A stretch of DNA of 24,606 bases, from the NCBI GenBank assembly GCA_000969725.1, contig JXSR01S017009.1. One strand, 5' to 3'. Source of the stretch: Ophiothrix spiculata. Taxonomy: Eukaryota > Echinodermata > Ophiuroidea > Amphilepidida > Ophiotrichidae. Shown here in pieces: positions 18,113-24,606 of the stretch. The position numbers and the translations under genes were made by a program. The notes beneath the pieces are model-generated. The model had not been told where the DNA came from and searched no databases. It saw nothing but the letters and a program-made list of their open reading frames with translations. Position 1 is the stretch's first letter. Each line of letters opens with the position of its first letter.

Positions 18113-20552
18113 TGATTTTTTTGCTGACTGTCATTTATGTTGTGTGGTTGCCCAGTTTAAAATTCATGTTAAAATATCATCACATAAACAAGCATCACAT
18201 ATATTTTGCAGCTTTTTGTAAACTTTGAGTGCCTAAAAATGACAAACCAAATGATCCAAACACTTTGCCAGAAGGTATAGAGCATGAAGTATGGGACTCC
18301 TTATTCCAACAAAATATACTTAGTACTTCAAATATGCAATTTAGCAGTGTCTGTGAACGAAAACAACAGCTTTTGGGTCCTTGCGAATAACAAACTGCCA
18401 AACGAGACACTTAATGTAAGGTATATTGCATCAACGAAAACTTGCCATGCATTAATTTCTATTAAGTATCAGTTTCCTGATTGGATGAAAAACTGGCGTT
18501 TATTTTTAGAAGCTATCAGACAGGCAGTTACGGATCATTTTCATGTCTATTTTTGTCTGATACTGAGCGATGCTTGGCAGAGATATAAATAACATCCTCT
18601 GGTGAAATGGCCCAATATTTTGTATCAATAACACTGCGCTTCAAAACACATCGGTTATTCAAGCTGTTATACATGACTGGATAGATTCGGGACATATTAA
18701 AGGGAAATCTGGAATGCATGGTTCGAATAGGATGAAACGTAATATTTTTGATTAAGAACTCAAATGCACATTTGGGAAAAATATCAATGATGAAGGCAAA
18801 ATTACTTCTTTCTTTAAATTAGTACTCTGATCTAAATTATTTCTTCATTTTTCATTTTGATGAGGAAGGGGGGATGTACTGCCGAGCAATGAGCTAGAGG
18901 CACAGTTCATGACTATCCTGGAACAGAGCGACTAACGAGTAAGCTTACCTATTATTACCTATGGTAAATAGTGGATTTCTATTTTTTTTTCTTAGTTCAA
19001 ATTATTGCATCTCTTTCTTTGATCAAATCTAACCTCAACAAAATGCCTCCGACTCATCAAGTTACAATTGTATTATCAAATCAAGAATACAACAGGTTTT
19101 GCGGTGCGAGTAACTAGACCTGTTTTAAGTCTGCAATAAAGCAGTTCTGTAACTAGATCTTTGTTTTAATTCTGCAGCAAAACAGTTCTGTACACATAAC
19201 CTCCCGGTGTATTGATTCAACCCACATTAAGGATTCCAATTGATCGCACATAATCGACCAAAGTGCAAACATTATCCACTCCAAATTGACGTATGATGGC
19301 AAATTTTCTATTTTCTCCTCACAAACTGCAAGCAAAACACAATAACACGGTCACACATAGGAATAGTTAAGGCAGAGTGGCAAATAGGCATGGGAGTATG
19401 CCTTTCACTGTTATAATGCTAATGAATATTCAACACAATTGTGGATAACTTATAAATTTCCAGGTTTGGAAAGAAATATTAGAGGGATGGCAGCAATACA
19501 ATTAACTATATACATAAAAAAAGCAGTTAGGAAGAGATCCTCTAATTTCTACAAAATGTGTATATTTGTTCACAAAGTAAATTCTGCGTCATAAGTTCCT
19601 ACCCATGATTTATACATGCCTGCAGATGAAATAAATTAATGTTTTTCTGATAATTTTTGGCAACAAAGTCTTATTGATTTGCAGTCAGAATGCATCAAGA
19701 TATTTAACATGCGATACTGATTCATAGAGAACGGTCAATTTTAAAAAATTGCCTTTGAATTCAATTGTTGCGAATTGATCAATAACATGCAGAGAACCAT
19801 TATCAGTATCAAATGAGTACAGGGCCAGCGGTTACTGTTATACGGTATTCAATGCGTCAATAATGCTTAATGTGCCGTCTTGTTGAATTGAATAGCCTGC
19901 GCTGAGGAGTGAATCCTAGTGCCGGCTAATCAATCCAGGCTGCTGACAGTGTGTATTCATGGTTGTACCTTCAGTATGTCGTTCAGGAATTAGCCAGAAT
20001 TGAATTCAGAGGCAAATCTTTAGTATCATCTGTTCTTTGCAAGTCGGTGTCGCTTGTTGGAAAATTTGATACATGAGACTTAATTGGTGCGCCAAAAATT
20101 ATCAGAAAAATGTTAATTTAATTCATCTGCAGGCACGTAGAAATCATTGGTAAGGCACTTATGGCGCGGCGTTTAGTATACCTATTCTAGTTATTAGTTC
20201 ATACATTAGAAGAACTATTAAATTCGCAAGCTCATTTAAGATAATAATTCTAAGTAAAAGTAATCAATTGTGAGCTCAAGCACACATTTTTTACGAGCTT
20301 GTTAAAAAATGAGCAAATACAAGCTTGCACTTGCTCATTATGTTTATAGATTTAGGAGCTCTTAAATTTTTGGAACTCGGAAACGCTCAGAAATTATGTG
20401 CTCGGAAAATACGTACAACTACAAGCTCATAAAATTACGTACTGTTAATTTTAGCAAAGTTTATGAAAAACTAAGAAAATGCTGTAAAAGATGAAATGAT
20501 AAAATCAAAATTGATATCATCTGCCCCCTTTTGGGTAAGCCATCACAGATTT
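18113..20552. other. Stretch with no supported gene; small hairpins
   Basis: Open frames on both strands at 18195-18719 overlap, and none carries a motif I recognise; a decayed coding piece there is possible but unproven. An imperfect 40-base duplication (CTGTTTTAAGTCTGCA-like and TTGTTTTAATTCTGCA-like) lies at 19113-19192. A 60-codon minus-strand frame at 19153-19335 is preceded by an acceptor-like TTTTGCTTGCAG, but its product is unrecognised. At 20220-20450 words like GAGCTC and CAAGCTCAT recur, including a stem AATGAGCAA / TTGCTCATT around CAAGCTTG near 20308-20340. Confidence 0.35.
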
Positions 20553-21118
20553 GTTGATGATGTTGTAATTAAGGTTGTCCATTAATCATTTTGATTGTTC
20601 TTTGGAAAATACCTGCAAAAAACGAAGGACTTTTTCAATTAGGCCAAAAAAAAAAAGAAAAAAAGAAATCTGTCTCAGGTTCCTTAGGCCCAAAACCCTA
20701 AGTGCTATGCGTTTTTGTTTGTTTCTTTTAGTCAAAAAGGCTATGCGCACACGGAAATCTTTTTTTATTACGGTCACTTTTTTTTCCGGTAGCTTCGCGG
20801 CCTAGCCCTTTTTTTTGTATGACGTAAGAAAAAAATAAAAAGCAAGAAATATCCTGAAAACCTTATTATTACTTGAAATAGGTCAAAGTATGTTGAGAAA
20901 AAGTGATTAGGAATGGTGAATGGATTGATTAATGTGTTGATGATGTTGTTATTAAGGTTGTCCATTAATCATTTTGATTGTTCTTTGGAAAGTCCCTGCA
21001 AAATAATTGCCGCTGTAATAGCTGATGAAGGACTTTTTACAAATATCATTAGTATTACATTAATTAAAGAGGTCAAAGTATGTTGAGATTTAGTGTTTAA
21101 GAATTGATAAACAGATGG
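20553..21118. repeat. Tandem duplication of a ~165-bp unit, first copy interrupted
   Basis: Copy 1 starts at 20553 and copy 2 at 20936. Both read GTTGATGATGTTG, then ATTAAGGTTGTCCATTAATC, then ATTTTGATTGTTCTTTGGAA, then CGAAGGACTTTTT or TGAAGGACTTTTT, and later AGGTCAAAGTATGTTGAGA. In copy 1 the last block is pushed about 220 bases away by an insertion (20642-20862). Copy 2 also has a short internal stretch (AATAATTGCCGCTGTAATAG) that copy 1 lacks. The identity over the shared blocks is high. Confidence 0.75.
20639..20865. mobile_element. Insertion in the duplicated unit, possibly Harbinger-like
   Basis: Comparing the two tandem copies isolates an extra segment at 20642-20862 with TTA on both sides (20639-20641, 20863-20865). 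Its left end GGCCAAAAAAAAAAAG is the same type as the left end of the element at 9927, but the right end read inward (GGTTTTCAGG) does not match well. The interior is A-rich and then T-rich with CG-containing patches. The insertion itself is well supported; the family is a guess. Confidence 0.45.
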
Positions 21119-21648
21119 ATAATTTGGCTTTACGGTCTGTATACATAGTGTGCATGGATCACAAACAAGAAGGGCTTGTAGATAAACTGAATTGGCACTT
21201 TACGAAAACACGATGGGAGTTTTGAGCAGTACCGCCAGATCAATATCAAAACGCAACACCCCTTGCTGAACTTTCATTGCATTTCCATATCATCTGCTGC
21301 TGCATCAGGTTTGCAATTTGAGTGTAAATTCAATTATAGCAGTATTGTTTGCTGGGAAAATTATCAATCAGAATCATGAACAATTATTGCTTAGTTCACC
21401 AAGTATAATGTGCGCAAATCTTTATTCTTCACTCAGGGCCAGGACTTAAAAAAAACCAAACCTTCATCCCCCAAAGTCTTGGTCCTGTGAGGGAAAGCAT
21501 AATTTCACCTTGTGAACCAAATAATAATTATCATGTTTATTTTGCTAATTTATTTTGAAATAATTCATTTCTCTATACCTAATGCTTGTTGCTAGAGAAG
21601 TGAAGAGAGATGTAGATTTGGACTGAAGGATTATAGTTAGTATCTAGT
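21119..21648. other. Stretch with nothing recognised
   Basis: AT-rich sequence. A weak inverted pair (CCAGGACTT near 21440 with AAGTCTTGGTCCT near 21474) is the only structure I noted. No gene or element end is supported. Confidence 0.4.
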
Positions 21649-21719
21649 GCTTTGATAGCGCAGTTGGCACAGCATCTGATTAAATACATGTAAGGTCCTG
21701 GGTTCCAATCCCAAATATT
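21649..21719 (+). repeat. tRNA-like SINE head
   Basis: TAGCGCAGTTGG at 21656-21667 is a good tRNA A box and GGTTCCAATCC at 21701-21711 is a B box, 33 bases apart. The sequence between (CAGCATCTGATTAAATACAT) matches the D-arm exit of many tRNAs, but the acceptor ends do not pair. It shares GCATCTGA and AAGGTCC.GGTTC with the segment at 18041-18112, so both probably come from one tRNA-derived SINE family. Confidence 0.5.
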
Positions 21720-22186
21720 TGTTCAGAATTGATGTTCGCGTTGAGTATTAATTCAGCTTTTCTTTACCAAGCAAATGGGGGATAATGCACTGTATGATAA
21801 GGAAATGCAAACTGTAAAGGGAAGGGGACAACCGGTTTACGCATAGGTTAGGAGTGCACATATCTCGTAAAGTGAATCAGCCAGACTCCACTTTTGTAAA
21901 TTTATGTTGAGTTGATTGCTACACCTCATTCACTTTGAGCCTATTACCTTCCCAGAATAACAGAATGCTGGTGTCAATTCGCTACCTTGGTAGAGAAGAG
22001 TACATAAGAGTTAAAATCTTGCTGAATGACTTTACTTCCTCCATTTGGCAAATTCAAACCCTCAATTCACCAATGCACAATGATCAAGAGTCAGTGGCTT
22101 ATATAATATCACTAAGTCATGCATTATCTTTTGAATTGAAACTTTAACAACAATTATGTTTAGTTTCATGATTTATATAATCTAAT
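21720..22186. other. Stretch with nothing recognised
   Basis: A 70-codon plus-strand open frame (21935-22147) has no recognisable motif and no supporting splice context. The stretch runs up to the minisatellite. Confidence 0.4.
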
Positions 22187-22576
22187 CTAACATATGACTT
22201 ACAGATCATAGTAGAATTTGAGTTTGGATGAAATTGGCTGTAACACATAGGCTTGTTCTGGGATCTAATGTATGACTTACAGATCATAGTAGAATTTGAG
22301 TTTGGATGAAATTGGCTGTAACACATAGGCTTGTTCTGGGATCTAATGTATGACTTACAGATCATAGTAGAATTTGAGTTTGGATGAAATTGGCAGTAAC
22401 ACATAGGCTTGTTATAGGATCTAATGTATGACTTAAAGATCATAGTAGAATTTGAGTTTGGATGAAATTGGCTGTAACACATAGGCTTGTTCTGGGATCT
22501 AATGTATGACTTACAGATCATAGTAGAATTTGAGTTTGGATGAAATTGGCTGTAACACATAGGCTTGTTCTGGGTT
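22187..22576 (-). repeat. Five-copy 78-bp minisatellite, open as 26-residue repeat
   Basis: Five units start at 22187, 22265, 22343, 22421 and 22499, each exactly 78 bp and differing from one another by only a few bases. Because 78 is divisible by three, the minus strand stays open across all units as a 26-residue repeat with the core KPMCYSQFHPNSNSTMICKS. The surrounding open frame is 152 codons (22144-22602), begins with ATG in a weak context, and sits just after an acceptor-like ACATTTTAG. I do not recognise the repeat, and nothing else shows it is translated. A simple minisatellite is the default reading. Confidence 0.85.
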
Positions 22577-22668
22577 CTCTGCTTCTTGAATGTACCACTC
22601 ATCTAAAATGTTGATGTCTGAAATGAAATGAAATGAAAACATGTGCATGTTAGTGTAAGGAATGAAGC

Positions 22669-23297
22669 TTATGGCTCATTCCAGTGAAAACCAAACAAAA
22701 AAGCAAAAAATCAGCTTTTTCATTCGACCATATGAGCAGTTTTTTCAGTCATACGTTTGTTACTCGGTACTTGAAAAGTATTTTCTAATCAGACATTTTG
22801 GATTTTTTTCTATCCGTGCATGAATGAGCACATGTTTTAATTAAAAAATGTCACAAACGTTACCAAAAAGTTACACCTAAATGTCACAAACGTTACCAGA
22901 CGTTACCAAACAAAACATTGCATTAAAAGAAATCCTGACGATAGAATTACCTACCAGTTTCATGAATTATTTTTAAAGATGTTACCTATCTTCTGTAAAA
23001 AGCACAATAAAAAATTCGCTAACATGTCAGAGAATTTTTACTTTTAAAAGTCATTTGGAGCAAAATACCATTTCCGTGCGAGGTCACAAACGTTACCGAA
23101 TTAACGTTACATGAACTTTATTCAGTATTTTGGCAATTATTTTAATATTTAAACACCTGCATGTCTTGATCCCACCAGTGAGCACCATTATCAACAACAA
23201 ACTCATTGATATAATGTGTATGCTAGGTTCTGTGGCCATTTAAAAGTGAAATTTTTCAATTTTTCGGTCACAAACGTTACTTTGGAATCACCCTTAT
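22669..23297. mobile_element. Possible DNA element carrying GTCACAAACGTTACC motifs
   Basis: The segment 22673-23293 is bounded by TTAT on both sides (22669-22672, 23294-23297). The ends are GGCTCATTCCA and, read inward from the right, GGGTGATTCCA. Inside, the motif GTCACAAACGTTAC recurs at about 22850, 22881, 23083 and 23267, with shorter ACGTTACC or ACGTTACA copies beside it. The inverted ends are short, so the element call is tentative; the reiterated motif is certain. Confidence 0.45.
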
Positions 23298-23405
23298 ATT
23301 TTTACAGTATCAAAGAGCATTGACAGCATGGCATTTTGACAATCTGTTATCAAATGAAAGCAAGAACAGCCAAAATCCCAAGGTGGTTAAAGAAGGACCT
23401 GTAAC

Positions 23406-23641
23406 TAAGGCTGTGTTCACACATATTAGTCATGACTATTCATGACCGGCTCTAGAGCGAGACAACTTAGCAGTTGCGTTCACACTGGCACACGACTTGC
23501 GCTTTAAAACTAGTGGCGCGTCACTTTTGGCCACGAGAGAGACACTATCTATAATTGCGTTCACACTAGGTGTTTGCTCGTGAGCGGCTCACTAGCAAGA
23601 ATATAGTCATGACCAAACTCTTCTGTGTGAACACATCCTAA
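23406..23641. mobile_element. PIF/Harbinger-like MITE (GTGTTCACAC ends)
   Basis: The element occupies 23409-23638 (230 bp) with TAA at 23406-23408 and 23639-23641. Ends are GGCTGTGTTCACACATAT on the left and GGATGTGTTCACACAGAA read inward from the right. GGTCATGACTATATTC read inward from the right also resembles AGTCATGACTATTC on the left. GCGTTCACACT occurs twice inside (23475, 23557). TAA duplication and GG ends fit PIF/Harbinger. There is no coding capacity. Confidence 0.75.
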
Positions 23642-23907
23642 AGAGAATTGAACGCATTGAACAAATGAGTTAAAAATAAGGAATTTACAAAGGGAGACCA
23701 GTAATTGCTGCCATTTTGTTGTTGTTTATGGAACCAAATTATTTGAACTCAAATAAGCTCAGTAGCTAATTGACTTGATGGACAAACAGCATCTGCTTGA
23801 TATTTTATGTGCAGTTTGTGATTACATTTCCAGCTTTGTCTATTGTCTATTATGCTAAGATACATAGCATTCGTAATGAACAGCCTTAAAGTGCTAAATG
23901 TGTTCTC
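23642..23907. other. Spacer with nothing recognised
   Basis: Unique-looking sequence between the GTGTTCACAC element and the LINE 3' end. No feature is supported. Confidence 0.4.
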
Positions 23908-24606
23908 ATCAATCAATCAATCATCAATCATATCAATCATATCAACTTTATTTCCATATATAACATGTACATGTATAATAAAACTACAATATATACAAAC
24001 AACATAAAATAAAAACAATGTAACAAGAGAAACATTATATGGAGGAATCAAAAGGCCAGTAAGGCCTGATCACGATTACCCCTTGTTAAGGCCTATATAA
24101 GCAAAACAAACAAAAGAAATAGAAAATACTTAACAAACCATCACACAAGACCAACACCAGCTCCAAAACAAAATACAAGATGATGGTAAATCGCACGTTT
24201 CAAGAATGATGCATGGTAAGTTATTAAACATATGTGCTAATTTAAGTAGATTTATATAAATTTCGAAAATGCTTAGTTGACAGTGAGCTTCTAAGTTGGT
24301 CGTTTAAGGAATTCCATAGTTTTGGACCTGCAGTTCTAATACTTTTATCTGTAAAAACAAGTTTATTTCTCATTCTTGTAGAGCAACAATCAAGATAGGT
24401 AGTGTCATTCCCAAAGGCTAACACAGTTGTCAAAAATGTTGACAATTCCTTGCTTAACACACAACACTGCATTTTGGTATATGAAGGTAAAAATATTCAA
24501 TAAGTTATCAATAAATATCTTTGGTATAATCTCAGCATTAATTATTTGACAGTTGTTAAAAGACGTGACACAATACATAACATTATTTTTCAAATTGAAT
24601 GTTAAG
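23908..24606 (-). mobile_element. LINE 3' part with reverse-transcriptase C-terminus, broken
   Basis: On the minus strand the frame ending at 24242 reads STRMRNKLVFTDKSIRTAGP followed by KLWNSLNDQLRSSLS and KHFRNLYKST. This is the characteristic end of CR1/L2/Jockey-type LINE reverse-transcriptase ORFs (pattern R....G...WN.LP..LR......F...L). The upstream part, including KIFIDNLLNIFTFIYQNA (from about 24500), lies in another frame, so at least one frameshift separates them near 24405-24480. A 3' untranslated region of about 330 bases follows, ending GGAAATAAAGTTGAT and a TTGAT/ATTG tandem tail at 23908-23950. The 5' side continues beyond the window. Confidence 0.8.

Noticed and set aside
19153-19335. 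Upstream exon of the NWD-like gene
   Set aside because: It has an acceptor-like site, but the peptide does not resemble DUF4062 and no matching donor or phase could be shown.
21649-21719. Functional tRNA gene
   Set aside because: A and B boxes are present, but the acceptor and anticodon stems do not pair by eye, and a related degraded copy exists at 18041.
22187-22576. CRISPR-like direct repeats
   Set aside because: The units are contiguous with no spacers and the context is eukaryotic, so this is a minisatellite.

Overview
The window looks like nuclear DNA from an invertebrate animal, most likely a marine one. It is AT-rich. Its only recognisable host gene is broken into short exons with GT-AG introns of about 0.5 to 3.7 kb. 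About 30% of the bases, by my rough sum, are small DNA transposons with inverted ends, LINE 3' ends, tRNA-like heads and tandem repeats. NACHT/WD-type genes like this one are known to be expanded in amphioxus, echinoderms, hemichordates, molluscs and cnidarians. I cannot name the species.

The gene lies on the minus strand and spans at least 2717 to about 15392. Five exons are defined on both sides by consensus splice sites: 13675-13524, 13056-11778, 8123-7969, 5474-5172 and 2950-2717. A sixth, first visible exon ends at 15319. All five junctions keep one reading frame without adjustment. The product is a NACHT P-loop NTPase of the NWD1/NWD2 type. It has a linker and pre-NACHT region, the NTPase with Walker A GEAGSGKS, a winged-helix-like segment (motif HGLTEAELLDLLSC), a helical segment with APQPLLYG and YNIRRVSELWYHL, and the helical stretch that in this family comes just before the WD40 repeats. 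The DUF4062-like N-terminal half and the WD40 repeats are not visible, so both ends of the gene are probably missing from the window or lie in exons I could not recognise.

Mobile DNA fills the introns, mostly as short non-autonomous elements whose ends and target-site duplications can be read directly. Three have TTA/TAA duplications and GGCC- or GGCT-type ends, as in PIF/Harbinger (660-1051, 9927-10271, 23409-23638), and a fourth is a weaker case (20642-20862). Four are flanked by TA, as in Tc1/mariner (3331-3770, 3773-3925, 11114-11716, 17382-17983). Three are hAT-like with 8-bp flanks (14655-14925, 15393-15771, 17118-17371). One or two are flanked by TTAA (5903-6417, and weakly 1558-1883). 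The two window ends hold LINE 3' ends of similar design: a plus-strand tail at 1-95, and a minus-strand element at 23908-24606 that still encodes the last part of a reverse-transcriptase ORF.

Other structure: a 5-copy, 78-bp minisatellite that stays open as a 26-residue repeat (22187-22576); a hairpin-bearing degenerate satellite (6422-6925); a tandem duplication whose first copy carries an insertion (20553-21118); and three tRNA-like Pol III heads. The stretch from 15780 to 22186 has no gene I can support. The most notable points are a hAT insertion exactly at the edge of the first visible exon, an unusual Walker B region in the NACHT domain, and two TA-type elements joined at a single shared TA.
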